A stretch of DNA of 64,000 bases from Campylobacterales bacterium (GCA_027023305.1 JALVVR010000034.1:44266-108265), one strand, 5' to 3'. Positions 17,945 to 27,291 are shown, counted from the first letter of the stretch. Notes: generated by a model from the letters alone, not told the origin. Translations and numbers: made by a program.

Positions 17945-19729
17945 ATGGCAAAAAGACTTATAGATGTAATGGATACAACTTTTAGAGATGGCTTTCAGTC
18001 TGTGTTTGGTGGAAGAGTTTTGATGGAGGATTTTTTTCCTGCTTTAAATGCTGCTAAAGAGGCAGGGATTAGTCACTTTGAGTTTGGAGGGGGAGCTAGG
18101 TTTCAGAGTTTGTTTTTTTATCTGAATGAAAATGCATTTGAGATGATGGATAGGTTTCGTGAGATAGTAGGACCAACGGCAAATCTTCAAACCCTATCAC
18201 GAGGTGTAAATACAGTGATGCTAGAAACTGGGAGTAGTGAACTAATCAACCTTCATGCAAAGCTTTTTAAAAAGCATGGAACTACAACTATAAGAAACTT
18301 TGATGCCCTAAATGATGTAGAAAATCTAAAATACAGTGGAAATCGCATAGTGGAAAATGGTTTGGCTCATGAAGTGGTGATAACTATGATGGATCTGCCA
18401 CCTGGATGTAAAGGAGCTCATGATAGCTCATATTACATGAAAGTATTAAGAGATATTTTAGATAGTGGGATTGAGTTTAGCTCTTTGTGTTTTAAAGATG
18501 CAAGTGGAACTGCAAATCCTAACAAAATCTACGAAACCATAAGAGATGCTAGAGAGTTTATACCAGAAAACATACATATAAGACTTCATACTCACGAGAG
18601 TGCAGGATGCAGTGTAAGCTCATATATGGCTGCACTTTCTGCTGGGGCTGATGGGATAGATTTAGCTTGTTCACCTGTTAGTGGTGGGACTAGTCAGCCT
18701 GATATTTTAACTATGCTTCATGCTACTAAAGGTTCTAGTTTTGATTTAGGTGGGCTTAATGAAAAGAAGATTTTAGAGTATCAAAAGGTTTTAAAAGAGT
18801 GTTTAAGGGAGTATTTTATACCACCTGAGGCTCAAAAAGTCTCTGTCATGATACCATTTTCGCCTATGCCAGGAGGTGCACTTACAGCAAATACTCAGAT
18901 GATGAGAGATGAGGGAACATTTGATAAGTTTGATGAAGTTATAGAAGCTATGGGAGAAGTTGTTGAAAAGGGAGGATTTGGAACTTCTGTTACTCCTGTT
19001 AGTCAGTTTTATTGGCAACAAGCATATACAAATGTTATGTTTGGAAAGTGGAAACAGATTGCCCCTGGATATGGAAAGATGGTTTTGGGGTATTTTGGAA
19101 AGACTCCGGTTGAACCTGATGCAAATATAGTAAAATTAGCAAGTGAAAAGTTAAAATTAGAGCCTACAAATAAAAGTGCTAGAGAGTTAGCAGATGAAGA
19201 TAGTAGCAAATCACTGAGTAACATAGAGAAACTTTTAGATGAAAATGGCATAGAAAAAAGTGAGGAAAATATCTTTATAGTAGCTTCATGTGGATATAAG
19301 GGGTTGAAGTTTTTAAAAGGTGAGGGAGAAGTGAATGTTAGGAAAAATGAGCCTATAAAAACTGCTAGTGGTGGTTTGGCTTCGATAGAGGGTGAGTATA
19401 TCATGGTGCTTGATGGTAAAGAGCATACTATGGATATCGTAAAAAGAAGTGATAACACTCCTAAACCAAAAGAGAATTTTAAGACATTTGTAAAGACTAA
19501 AGTTAGTGCTAAGAGTGGAGAAAAAGTTTTATCGCAGATGAGTGGAAGTATATTTAAAATAGTTTCAAACGAGGGAGATGTAGTCAAAAAAGGAGATGTT
19601 ATCATGATACTAGAGGCTATGAAGATGGAGATAGATGTAGTTGCTAGTATAGATGGAGTATTAAAAGGTATAGAAGTTAGTGTTGGAGATAGTGTTAGTG
19701 AGGGAGATGTTTTAGCAGTTATATCATGA
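17945..19729 (+). CDS. pycB: pyruvate carboxylase subunit B / oxaloacetate decarboxylase alpha type
   Basis: A 594-residue biotin protein. It begins with the HMGL-like carboxyltransferase barrel (VMDTTFRDGFQSVFGGRV, with the metal-binding Asp; HTHESAG further on). The conserved PYC/OADA domain follows, and a C-terminal biotinyl domain has the attachment site EAMKMEIDV. In this phylum the partner is the biotin carboxylase PycA, which is not in the window. I start it at the ATG at 17945; a longer frame reaches back into the divergent ABC-F gene and is unlikely. The stop overlaps the next start by 4 nt. Confidence 0.85.
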   Translation: MAKRLIDVMDTTFRDGFQSVFGGRVLMEDFFPALNAAKEAGISHFEFGGGARFQSLFFYLNENAFEMMDRFREIVGPTANLQTLSRGVNTVMLETGSSELINLHAKLFKKHGTTTIRNFDALNDVENLKYSGNRIVENGLAHEVVITMMDLPPGCKGAHDSSYYMKVLRDILDSGIEFSSLCFKDASGTANPNKIYETIRDAREFIPENIHIRLHTHESAGCSVSSYMAALSAGADGIDLACSPVSGGTSQPDILTMLHATKGSSFDLGGLNEKKILEYQKVLKECLREYFIPPEAQKVSVMIPFSPMPGGALTANTQMMRDEGTFDKFDEVIEAMGEVVEKGGFGTSVTPVSQFYWQQAYTNVMFGKWKQIAPGYGKMVLGYFGKTPVEPDANIVKLASEKLKLEPTNKSARELADEDSSKSLSNIEKLLDENGIEKSEENIFIVASCGYKGLKFLKGEGEVNVRKNEPIKTASGGLASIEGEYIMVLDGKEHTMDIVKRSDNTPKPKENFKTFVKTKVSAKSGEKVLSQMSGSIFKIVSNEGDVVKKGDVIMILEAMKMEIDVVASIDGVLKGIEVSVGDSVSEGDVLAVIS

Positions 19730-20886
19730 TAGTTATAATAGGTGGTGGAGCTTGTGGACTTTTAAGTGGAGTCTTGCTAGCTCAAAAAGGAAATAGAGTA
19801 ACTATCGTTGAAAAAAACTCAACTGTTGGCAAAAAGATAGTAGTAAGTGGAAATGGAAGATGTAATATTACAAATAAAAATATATCTTATCATGATTATC
19901 CAATGGGAGATAAAGAGCTTATAAAATCTGTTTTAAATAGGTTTGGATTTAGTGAGGCTAAAAAGCTTTTTTCATCTTTAGGGATTGAGTTAATAGTAAA
20001 TGATGATGGAAGAGTTTTTCCTTTGAGTTTAAGTGGAAAAAGTGTTGTAGAAGTTCTGCTGGGGCATCTAAAAAGTTTGAAAGTTGAGGTACTTTTAAAT
20101 AGTGAAGTTTTGGATGTACAAAAAGACTCTGATACTTTTTTTGTTGAGCTAAAAGATAAGAAACTAAAAGCTGATAAGTTGATAGTATGTTCTGGAAGCA
20201 GGGCTTATAAAAGTGTTGGGGTTAGTGATATAGGATATAAAATAGCCCAAAATTTTGGACATACCGTAAAAGATTTGTATCCATCTTTAGTGCAAGTTGA
20301 GTGTAGTGATAGGCTTATTTATAAAGCTAGTGGGGTGAAGATATACTCAAAAGTTTGTGTTTATGATGGAAAAGAAAAACTTCATGAGAGTGAAGGGGAT
20401 TTGCTTTTTACAAATTATGGGCTTTCTGGGTTGGCTATACTTGATAGTTCTTTTTATATTTCACAAGCAAAGGGTGAAGTTAGTTTAAAAGTGGACTTGA
20501 TGCCTAAAATCTCTCATGAAGAGTTGGTTTCACTTTTTGATAAGAGATTAAAGTTAAAAGATGTTTTGGATTATGAGAGTTGGCTAGGAGCTGTTATACC
20601 TAAAAAAATAATCCCTTTAGTTTCAAGAAGTAGGCTACTAAACAAAAAGAGTATAAAAGAGTTAGCTTACAATATAAAAAATTTGAAAATAAAAGTTGAT
20701 AATTTGAGAGATGAAAAGTATGCTGAGATTATAGCTGGTGGAGTTGATAGTGGGGAGATTTATTCAAGAACCTTGGAATCAAAAAAGGTGAAAAATCTTT
20801 ACTTTGGTGGTGAGGTTTTGGATGTAGCAGGAGATAGGGGAGGGTTTAATCTCCACTTTGCTTTTGGGTGTGCTTACTCTTTGTAA
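19726..20886 (+). CDS. BaiN/HI0933-family FAD-dependent oxidoreductase
   Basis: A 386-residue flavoprotein. The N-terminal dinucleotide-binding site is IIGGGACGLLSGV, followed by GKKIVVSGNGRCNITNK, the hallmark of the HI0933/YhiN family. The C-terminus has the second FAD-contacting segment LYFGGEVLDVAGDRGGFNLHFAFGCAYS. The substrate is not established in this family. The start overlaps the pycB stop (ATGA), indicating translational coupling. It shares the family with the gene at 21485. Confidence 0.85.
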   Translation: MIVIIGGGACGLLSGVLLAQKGNRVTIVEKNSTVGKKIVVSGNGRCNITNKNISYHDYPMGDKELIKSVLNRFGFSEAKKLFSSLGIELIVNDDGRVFPLSLSGKSVVEVLLGHLKSLKVEVLLNSEVLDVQKDSDTFFVELKDKKLKADKLIVCSGSRAYKSVGVSDIGYKIAQNFGHTVKDLYPSLVQVECSDRLIYKASGVKIYSKVCVYDGKEKLHESEGDLLFTNYGLSGLAILDSSFYISQAKGEVSLKVDLMPKISHEELVSLFDKRLKLKDVLDYESWLGAVIPKKIIPLVSRSRLLNKKSIKELAYNIKNLKIKVDNLRDEKYAEIIAGGVDSGEIYSRTLESKKVKNLYFGGEVLDVAGDRGGFNLHFAFGCAYSL

Positions 20887-21410
20887 ACTAATCCCTCTCC
20901 TTTTGCATAATAAGCTTTATGTTGTCCGCAATCAACTTCTATGACATTTTTATAGGAAGTATTATTTAAATATTTTTGAGAAAATGAGTTTACAAATATA
21001 CATGATGATTCAGGAGATGTTATACTCTCTCCTAATCTTATAGTTTGTTTTAACTTATATGAGTATAAATCTTGACCATTTGCATCTCTTAGAGTTACTT
21101 TTATGTAGTTTGGGATTTTTTTATATTTTATACTTTCACCATTAGAATTTTGTGGAGTTTCTATAACTGTATCTGTATCCAATGAGCGATAAGTAGCATT
21201 GTAACTTGTAGTATGTATGCTTCTTGTATTTATAGAATTAGTAGAGATAGATGGTATCATATAAGATGTAGTAGAGTAAGAATTTGGTCCATAGCTATCA
21301 CTTGGGATAGATGCACTAGTTTCTCCACCTTCACTGCCTCCACCACCACCGCAACCTAAAATAAGTAAAGATAAACTCATAGATAGTAAAATTTGTTTTA
21401 TTTGTTTCAT
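20874..21410 (-). CDS. putative lipoprotein, unknown function
   Basis: A 178-residue protein with a lipoprotein signal (residues 1-20, lipobox LILGC) followed by a run of glycines and a Ser/Thr/Tyr-rich linker in which SYMIPSIS, SINTRSIH and TTSYNATY repeat loosely. The C-terminal domain carries two cysteines that could form a disulfide. I do not recognise the family. Its 3' end overlaps the convergent flavoprotein gene by 13 nt. It sits between two BaiN-type genes. Confidence 0.6.
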   Translation of the reverse strand: MKQIKQILLSMSLSLLILGCGGGGGSEGGETSASIPSDSYGPNSYSTTSYMIPSISTNSINTRSIHTTSYNATYRSLDTDTVIETPQNSNGESIKYKKIPNYIKVTLRDANGQDLYSYKLKQTIRLGESITSPESSCIFVNSFSQKYLNNTSYKNVIEVDCGQHKAYYAKGEGLVYKE

Positions 21411-21484
21411 ATGATTCTCCTAGTATATTATGTATATCGGCAACATTTGGGTACAATGCAGTAAAATTTTTGGAGAAATTGTAG

Positions 21485-22597
21485 TTGAATAAAGCAGAAG
21501 TATTGGTAGTAGGAGCTGGAGCTAGTGGGCTTATGTTTGCTAGTCTACATGAAAGTAAAGATATCTTAGTTGTTGAAGCAAATGATAAATATGCCAAAAA
21601 GCTAAGAGTTAGTGGTGGAGGAAAGTGTAATCTTACAAATAAATATGTAAGTTATAAAAATTATCTAGGAGATGAAAAATTTGTAAAAGATATTTTGAGT
21701 GGATTTACAAATAAAGAGGTTTTAGAGTATTTTGATGAGGTTGACTTAGTAGTAAAAAAGCATAATCAATACTTCTGTAAAAACTCAGCCAAGGATGTAG
21801 TAGATTTTTTTGAAAAGAGAGTTAAAAATGTCCTTGTTGGATGTGAAGTTTTAGATGTAGAGTATAAAAATAATAAATTTTTAGTAAAAACTACTAAAGG
21901 AGATATGGAAGCTAAAAAGTTGATAGTTGCTAGTGGAGGGCTTAGTTTTAAGGAACTTGGAAGTAGTGATATAGCTTTTAAGATAGCTCAAAAATTTGGA
22001 CATACTATCAAAACTCTTAAACCAGCACTTGTAGGATTTACTTTGCAAAGAGATGATTTTTGGATGAAAGAGTTATCAGGAGTTAGTTTAAAAGTTGAGA
22101 TCAAGGTAGGTGAGAAGAAGTTTTTTGATGACTTACTTTTTACTCATAGAGGGATTAGTGGACCTTCTGTGTTAAATAGCTCTCTTTATTGGAGCAAAGG
22201 TAGTATAGAGATAGATTTTTTACCAAAACAAAAGTTAGAGTTTAAAAAAATCCAAAAACAAATCTCTTCAAATCTGCCTTTACCAAAAAGATTTATCAAA
22301 GAGTTTTTAAAGAGTATATCTTTGGAAGATAAAGTAGTGGCTAAACTAACAAAAGATGAGTTAGAGAAACTAAGTGTTTTAAAAAGTTATCAACTTTCAC
22401 CTGCTGGAGATTTTGGATATAAAAAAGCAGAGGTTACAAAGGGTGGTATCAATAGTGATGAGATAGATGTCAAAACTATGGAAAGCAAAAAGCAAAAAAA
22501 TCTTTATTTTATAGGAGAGTGTCTAGATGTAACGGGTGAGCTTGGTGGATATAACTTTCAGTGGTCATTTTCTAGTGCATATAGAGTGAAAATATAA
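21485..22597 (+). CDS. second BaiN/HI0933-family FAD-dependent oxidoreductase
   Basis: A 370-residue flavoprotein of the same family as the gene at 19726: VVGAGASGLMFASL at the N-terminus, KKLRVSGGGKCNLTNK, and LYFIGECLDVTGELGGYNFQWSFSSAYR at the C-terminus. The start is a TTG at 21485 with GGAG about 9 nt before it. The pair appears to be an old duplication with considerable divergence. Substrate unknown. Confidence 0.83.
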   Translation: MNKAEVLVVGAGASGLMFASLHESKDILVVEANDKYAKKLRVSGGGKCNLTNKYVSYKNYLGDEKFVKDILSGFTNKEVLEYFDEVDLVVKKHNQYFCKNSAKDVVDFFEKRVKNVLVGCEVLDVEYKNNKFLVKTTKGDMEAKKLIVASGGLSFKELGSSDIAFKIAQKFGHTIKTLKPALVGFTLQRDDFWMKELSGVSLKVEIKVGEKKFFDDLLFTHRGISGPSVLNSSLYWSKGSIEIDFLPKQKLEFKKIQKQISSNLPLPKRFIKEFLKSISLEDKVVAKLTKDELEKLSVLKSYQLSPAGDFGYKKAEVTKGGINSDEIDVKTMESKKQKNLYFIGECLDVTGELGGYNFQWSFSSAYRVKI

Positions 22598-22666
22598 ATA
22601 AACTTAAGAAAATAAGTTAAATTATAATTTTATATAGATTTTTATCGGAAATATAAGAAATTTATG

Positions 22667-22672
22667 TATAAT
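22667..22672 (+). promoter_or_regulatory. -10 box for the small lipoprotein gene
   Basis: TATAAT preceded by TG (extended -10, with G at 22666) lies 34 nt before the ATG at 22707. No -35 box of quality is seen upstream. Confidence 0.5.
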
Positions 22673-22706
22673 TGATTCGTAATAAATTTTAGGAAAGGAT
22701 GTTAAG

Positions 22707-22868
22707 ATGAGAAAAATTATTCTTAGTTTAGTTGCATTATCAATCGCTGCATTTGTTTCAGGTTGTTCTCAAACAACTAGTTGTGAAGCTAAAAAACCAG
22801 CTCCAGTAGTTGTTCAACCAGCTCCAGCTCCAGTAGTTGTTGATGCAAAAGAGGCTTCTGTTAAGTAG
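22707..22868 (+). CDS. small proline-rich lipoprotein
   Basis: A 53-residue predicted lipoprotein: a signal sequence of 19 residues with lipobox FVSGC, a second cysteine at position 26, then a repeated PAPVVV motif (twice). AGGA lies 12 nt before the ATG. An own promoter is seen at 22667. The size and composition recall small abundant outer-membrane lipoproteins (Lpp-like in role only). No family recognised. It is monocistronic and convergent with flgK. Confidence 0.7.
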   Translation: MRKIILSLVALSIAAFVSGCSQTTSCEAKKPAPVVVQPAPAPVVVDAKEASVK

Positions 22869-22905
22869 TCCATTTAAATAGTAGGATTTTTTCCTGCTAT
22901 TTGAT

Positions 22906-24723
22906 TTATTGTTTTAGTCCTAGTAGAGTGTTTAGCATTTGATCTATGGTTGTTATGATTTTTGCACTTGCTTGGTATGCTGTTTGAAACTTCATGAGGT
23001 TTGTTAATTCCTCGTCCATATCTACACCAACTGTTCCTTTAAGTTGTTCATTTATACTTTTGTTTAGGGATTCGTTTGCATTTTTATCTATACCTGCATT
23101 TGTAGCATCTGTTGCTATGTTAGAAACTCCAAATCTATAAAATCCCTCTATTGTTTGATTTACTTCTTGGGTGTTTGACCTTTTAAAAGTTATATTTTCG
23201 TATTGAAGTTCTACCATGTCATTTGTAAAATCACTATTTCCATCTATTGGAGCTTTAAAAGATTGTAGATTTGCTGGATTGTCTTTTATGTCTGGATGTA
23301 AGTCTATATTTGAAGAGTTAATCCCATCAAAGATTTTATGAAGACCTGAGTATCCTGCAAAGTTAGTTCCATTATCTTCTATTGCTATATGGTAGCCACT
23401 AACTCCTTGTTTTTGTTTTATAGTTAGAGTATGGTTTACCATCTTTGCTTCAAAGATATCATCTAAGTCATTTGTTGAGTCATTGTCATTATTGTCATCA
23501 AGATTTGCATTTATTTTATAGACGATTGAGTTAGCTGTACCATCATCAAGCGTTGTGTCTTTGTCTATCGTTATAGCTCTTTTTGCTACGATATCTCCTT
23601 GATTGTTGTAAACTAATACATTAAAATTTCCTTCTTTTATATCATTTATTTCTGGAAGTTTTGTATCCTCTTGGATTTGATATGTATCACTTTGAATTTT
23701 TGTTTGTGAGCTTGAAGCATACATAGAGTTTACTTTTTGGATAAATCCTTTTGAAAAAGAATCAAGATCATCTATATAGCTTTGAATTTTTGAATTTGAT
23801 GGTTTACCATTTGCATCTATACCATCTCCTCTTAACTTTACAATAGCTCCTAGTTTCCCTTTGAAAATCTTACTTGTAAAATCAACTTTTGTTCCATTAT
23901 GACTTATATATGAAGCAGTGTTGAACTTATGGTTTACATCTATAGTTATAGGGTGATATGTTACACCGTCAACTATGTTAAAACCATTTATGTTTATATT
24001 GTAGTTATTTCCCATATCAGTTCTTGAAGTTTTTTGTTTGTCATGATTCATATTACCTTTAAAAACGGAGATATTAAGGAGTTTGTTCATCTTTAATTCT
24101 AACTGATCTCTTTGATCTCTTAAATCATTTGCATTTCCTTGTGCGACATTTTCTATCTTATTTATTTTTTTGTTAACTTCAGTAATTTGTTTTGCTAAGT
24201 CATTTACTTGCTCTATGCCATCTTTAAATTCATTATTTAGCCTGTTTTGTAAGTTTTCTAGTTTTTGACTTGTATCTTTGATATGTGATGTTAGTTTTTT
24301 TGTGTTATTTACTAAAACTACTTTTATTGCATCATTATCTGGGTCACGGCTAAGGTCACTCCATGAAGCGAAAAAGTCTTGTAAATCTTTTGCTATACCA
24401 TTATCTTCAAGGTCGGGAAAATAATCACTTACTTCTTTTAGTGTTTGATGAGTATAACTTGAAAATTCTAGGTTTGTTTCACTGTTTTTTGCCCTTGTAT
24501 ATAGGTACTCATCATGAACTCTTTTTATGTTTAGTATTTTACTTCCAGCACCGACACTACCTGGGATTTTATCATCTAAAGGGTGTTTTACTACTTGATT
24601 TGCTCTTTGTTTTGAGTAGCCTGGAGTGTTTATGTTTGCTATATTGTTACTGGTAACATTTATAGAACTTTGTGATGAGCTAAGTCCACTATAGCCGATA
24701 TTTAGAGTATCAAAAACACCCAT
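22906..24723 (-). CDS. flgK: flagellar hook-associated protein 1
   Basis: A 605-residue protein that forms the first hook-filament junction layer. The N-terminus MGVFDTLNIGYSGLSSSQSSINVTSNNIANINTPGYSKQ has the flagellar rod/hook N-terminal signature (ANINTPGY), and the C-terminus ends with the matching heptad helix (LMKFQTAYQASAKIITTIDQMLNTLLGL). The start ATG is at 24723, 1 nt after the stop of the FlgN-like gene; a GTG three codons earlier is less likely. Secreted through the flagellar export apparatus. Confidence 0.93.
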   Translation of the reverse strand: MGVFDTLNIGYSGLSSSQSSINVTSNNIANINTPGYSKQRANQVVKHPLDDKIPGSVGAGSKILNIKRVHDEYLYTRAKNSETNLEFSSYTHQTLKEVSDYFPDLEDNGIAKDLQDFFASWSDLSRDPDNDAIKVVLVNNTKKLTSHIKDTSQKLENLQNRLNNEFKDGIEQVNDLAKQITEVNKKINKIENVAQGNANDLRDQRDQLELKMNKLLNISVFKGNMNHDKQKTSRTDMGNNYNININGFNIVDGVTYHPITIDVNHKFNTASYISHNGTKVDFTSKIFKGKLGAIVKLRGDGIDANGKPSNSKIQSYIDDLDSFSKGFIQKVNSMYASSSQTKIQSDTYQIQEDTKLPEINDIKEGNFNVLVYNNQGDIVAKRAITIDKDTTLDDGTANSIVYKINANLDDNNDNDSTNDLDDIFEAKMVNHTLTIKQKQGVSGYHIAIEDNGTNFAGYSGLHKIFDGINSSNIDLHPDIKDNPANLQSFKAPIDGNSDFTNDMVELQYENITFKRSNTQEVNQTIEGFYRFGVSNIATDATNAGIDKNANESLNKSINEQLKGTVGVDMDEELTNLMKFQTAYQASAKIITTIDQMLNTLLGLKQ

Positions 24724-24724
24724 G

Positions 24725-25135
24725 TCATGCACTCACTTTTAGGATATTTGCTGGAGTTGCATTTGTTACTTTGTAACCTTCTCTGTTTAATGCAAACATT
24801 TCATCAAAGAGTGAAGTATAAAATTCATTTAATTTTATAATAAATTTTGCATAGATTTTATTTTTTTCTTTTAAGATTTTAAGATTTTCTTTTAACTCTT
24901 CTAAAAGTTCTTTGTCTTTAGTTGAAAGTGAAGATGCTAAATCAGGAAGCTTTGTTAACTCATCATTTAGTAAAGATTTATTTGTCTCAAAAGATATAGT
25001 TAAGTGGTTTTTTTCATCCACTCTATTAGAAATATTATCATGATTTGCTTGTTTTGCATCTTCTATATCTTTGTTTGTTATTTCTATAAGTTTTGTTATA
25101 TCTTTTATTGCATTTTGTAAATAAGTTTTAATCAT
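24725..25135 (-). CDS. flgN: FlgN-like flagellar export chaperone
   Basis: A 136-residue, almost wholly helical, Lys/Glu-rich protein with heptad character, located directly upstream of flgK and 58 nt after the flgJ-like gene. This is the standard place and shape of FlgN, the cytoplasmic chaperone of FlgK and FlgL. Sequence similarity in this family is low, so the call rests mainly on position, size and coiled-coil pattern. Confidence 0.7.
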   Translation of the reverse strand: MIKTYLQNAIKDITKLIEITNKDIEDAKQANHDNISNRVDEKNHLTISFETNKSLLNDELTKLPDLASSLSTKDKELLEELKENLKILKEKNKIYAKFIIKLNEFYTSLFDEMFALNREGYKVTNATPANILKVSA

Positions 25136-25193
25136 AAATCTTCCTTAAATCTTTCTTTTATATATAAGTATATCGACTAATAAAGCCCAAATT

Positions 25194-25478
25194 TTAGGCT
25201 TTTTCTTGTTCTTTTAAAAAGTTAAATAATAACTGTGAAAATCCGAAACCACCACTTAGTGCTTTACTCATAGTATCGTTATACATAGAGTTATAAATCT
25301 TATCTCCAGCATCTTTTCCAAAGATAGAGTTCTCTTTTTTTAGTGATATATCTAAAACTTTTTTTACTAAAAAACTCTCAAAAGCATCTGTTGACTTTTT
25401 TAATCTTTTGTCATCAGTTTTATCGACTTTGAAATCTTTTTTTAGTGAGTTTATAGCTAAAGAGTTATCTATCTTCAT
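25194..25478 (-). CDS. flgJ: FlgJ-type rod-binding protein (N-terminal domain only)
   Basis: A 94-residue protein equal to the rod-binding domain of FlgJ: KKSTDAFESFLVKKVLDISL followed by DAGDKIYNSMYNDTMSKALS, the family core. The peptidoglycan hydrolase domain of enterobacterial FlgJ is absent, as is usual in this phylum, so a separate muralytic enzyme must clear the wall for the rod. It is 1 nt after flgI and in the same operon. Confidence 0.85.
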   Translation of the reverse strand: MKIDNSLAINSLKKDFKVDKTDDKRLKKSTDAFESFLVKKVLDISLKKENSIFGKDAGDKIYNSMYNDTMSKALSGGFGFSQLLFNFLKEQEKA

Positions 25479-25479
25479 G

Positions 25480-26523
25480 TTATATAACCTTTAGTTCAGC
25501 AGTAATTCCACCAGCTCTTTTTATAGTTTGGATTATCTCTATTATATCTGATGGATTTGCACCTATTTTATGTAGAATTTTTGCTATATTGGCAACTGTT
25601 ATAGAGTTTGATTTTATTTTTATAGTATTTGAATCAAAGTCAACCATTGCATTTTTCCCTATGTATTTTTTACTTTTTGTTTCTTTTGGAAAAGATGAAG
25701 TTGGTTCTATTTTTAGAGTTAAGTCTTTGTGTGTTATCACAACTGGTAATATTTTTACATCAACTCCTGCTACGATAGTTCCAGTTCTTTCATCTATCAC
25801 AACTCTGTTTGTTTGGTTATAGTTTATGTTTGTGTCATTTACTTTTGCTAAAAACTCTACCATACTTTGGTTGTTTGGTCGTCTAAGCTCTATAGTTCTT
25901 GGATCAATCGCTACTGCAACTCTTCTCCCAAAAGTTCTATTTAGAGCTTTTTGAATCTTTACAACTGTATCAAAGTTTGATTCTTTTAAAGATAGTTTTA
26001 TAGTTTGTTTGTGATAAAGATCATATGCTACTTCTCTTTCAACCAAAGCTCCACTATATATCTTTGCAACAGAAGATTTTCTAGTGTTTCTTTTGTCTGG
26101 AGAGTAACCTGTGTTTATCTCACCTTGTGCTAGTGCATAAATCTCTCCATCTACTGCTTTTAGGGGAGTTAGTAAAAGTGTACCACCGACTATAGATTTT
26201 GCATCTCCGATAGATGAAACCTCTATATTTAGTTTATCTCCATGTCTTGAAAAAGGAGGAAGAGTTGCTGTTACTACAACTGCAGCTACATTTTTTGATT
26301 TTATTTTGTTTGAATCAACTTTTACATTTACACTTTTTAACATGCTAGAGATTGCTTGACGAGTAAACTCTGAACTTGAACTATCACCTGTTCCGTTAAG
26401 TCCCACAACAAGCCCATATCCTACAAGTTGGTTATCTCTAACTCCTTCAACATTTGCTAAGTCTTTTATCGTTGTTGCATTTAATGCAAATGTTAGTGTT
26501 AAAAGTAATAAAAATATCTTCAT
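25480..26523 (-). CDS. flgI: flagellar P-ring protein
   Basis: A 347-residue periplasmic protein forming the P ring around the rod in the peptidoglycan. A signal peptide (residues 1-16, ending ALNA) is followed by KDLANVEGVRDNQLVGYGLVVGLNGTGD, an almost diagnostic FlgI segment. The C-terminus IGANPSDIIEIIQTIKRAGGITAELKVI is also typical. Length matches the family. First gene of the flgI-flgJ-flgN-flgK block. Confidence 0.95.
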   Translation of the reverse strand: MKIFLLLLTLTFALNATTIKDLANVEGVRDNQLVGYGLVVGLNGTGDSSSSEFTRQAISSMLKSVNVKVDSNKIKSKNVAAVVVTATLPPFSRHGDKLNIEVSSIGDAKSIVGGTLLLTPLKAVDGEIYALAQGEINTGYSPDKRNTRKSSVAKIYSGALVEREVAYDLYHKQTIKLSLKESNFDTVVKIQKALNRTFGRRVAVAIDPRTIELRRPNNQSMVEFLAKVNDTNINYNQTNRVVIDERTGTIVAGVDVKILPVVITHKDLTLKIEPTSSFPKETKSKKYIGKNAMVDFDSNTIKIKSNSITVANIAKILHKIGANPSDIIEIIQTIKRAGGITAELKVI

Positions 26524-26621
26524 AAAACTTCCTTTTTTATGTATTATAAATTTAACAGCAAGATTTGTTCCATTATTTATCTGTTATTATAAAATGTTAT
26601 ACTTCTAACTAAAGGAAAGAA

Positions 26622-26980
26622 ATGGAAATAATCAAAGAACTTATAACTAACTTTTTTGTTTTAGTAAATTTCTACTCCTATAACAGGAGTTGATTCGGTA
26701 TTAGCTACTTATGGTTTTTTTGGATTATTTTTTACTTTTTATAGAGTTGTAACTTCAATTGTGATGGCAATAATTACTGGGATTTTACAAAATATTTTTG
26801 ATGCAAAAGAGGAAGTGCTAAAAGCAAAATTTATAAAATCTACTGGATTTTCAATGGTAAAGCCTATGATTAAAAAAGAGAATAGTTGTAATGTTGGAAG
26901 TTGTTGTGATAGTAAAAAATATAGTTTCTATAGCTACGATGTTGGTTTTGATGGGGTATTATTATATTAAAAAGAAGTAA
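26622..26980 (+). pseudogene. relic of a SO_0444/UPF0718-type permease
   Basis: From the ATG at 26622 the reading frame gives MEIIKELITNFFVLVN and then breaks. A second frame gives GVDSVLATYGFFGLFFTFYRVVTSIVMA followed by ITGILQNIF and a Cys-rich NVGSCCDSKK segment. After another shift it reads VSIATMLVLMGYYYIKKK-stop at 26980. The order of these pieces fits the Cu/Zn-efflux-type permeases with a cytoplasmic SCC motif. The total of about 115 codons is far below the 350-400 of the family, so most helices are deleted. Confidence 0.6.
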
Positions 26981-27006
26981 GATAGTCTTAAAAGGCTATC
27001 TTACTT
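26975..27006. terminator. bidirectional hairpin terminator
   Basis: AAGTAAGATAG pairs perfectly with CTATCTTACTT around a 10-nt loop. It ends the RRM protein gene on the minus strand and any transcript of the permease relic on the plus strand. Confidence 0.65.
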
Positions 27007-27012
27007 TAGGGA

Positions 27013-27291
27013 TTAATATCTACTATTAAACTCTCTTCTTGGTCTTTCTTCTCTTGGTTTTGCTTCGTTAATTCTTAGCTCTCTACCATCAACCTCTTTA
27101 CCATTTAACTCTTCTATAGCTTTGTTTGCTTCACTATCATTGTTCATAGTAACAAAACCAAAACCTTTAGCTCTTCCAGTTTCTCTGTCAGTTATAATTT
27201 TAACTCTCTCAACATCTCCATACTCTGAAAATAAACTTGTTAAACCTTCTTCTGTTGTCCCGTAAGACATATTACCTACATATATTTGCAT
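27013..27291 (-). CDS. RRM-domain RNA-binding protein
   Basis: A 92-residue protein made of one RNA recognition motif. RNP2 is IYVGNM (residues 3-8) and RNP1 is KGFGFVTM (about 43-50), with the aromatic residues needed to stack on RNA. A short Arg/Glu-rich tail (REERPRREF) follows. It resembles the glycine-poor cold-inducible Rbp proteins of cyanobacteria and proteobacteria, which act as RNA chaperones. Probably monocistronic. Confidence 0.9.
   Translation of the reverse strand: MQIYVGNMSYGTTEEGLTSLFSEYGDVERVKIITDRETGRAKGFGFVTMNNDSEANKAIEELNGKEVDGRELRINEAKPREERPRREFNSRY

Noticed and set aside
21300..21370. Glycine run in the lipoprotein as a phase-variable repeat
   Set aside because: The codons are mixed GGT, GGC and GGA and form no homopolymer or exact short tandem repeat.
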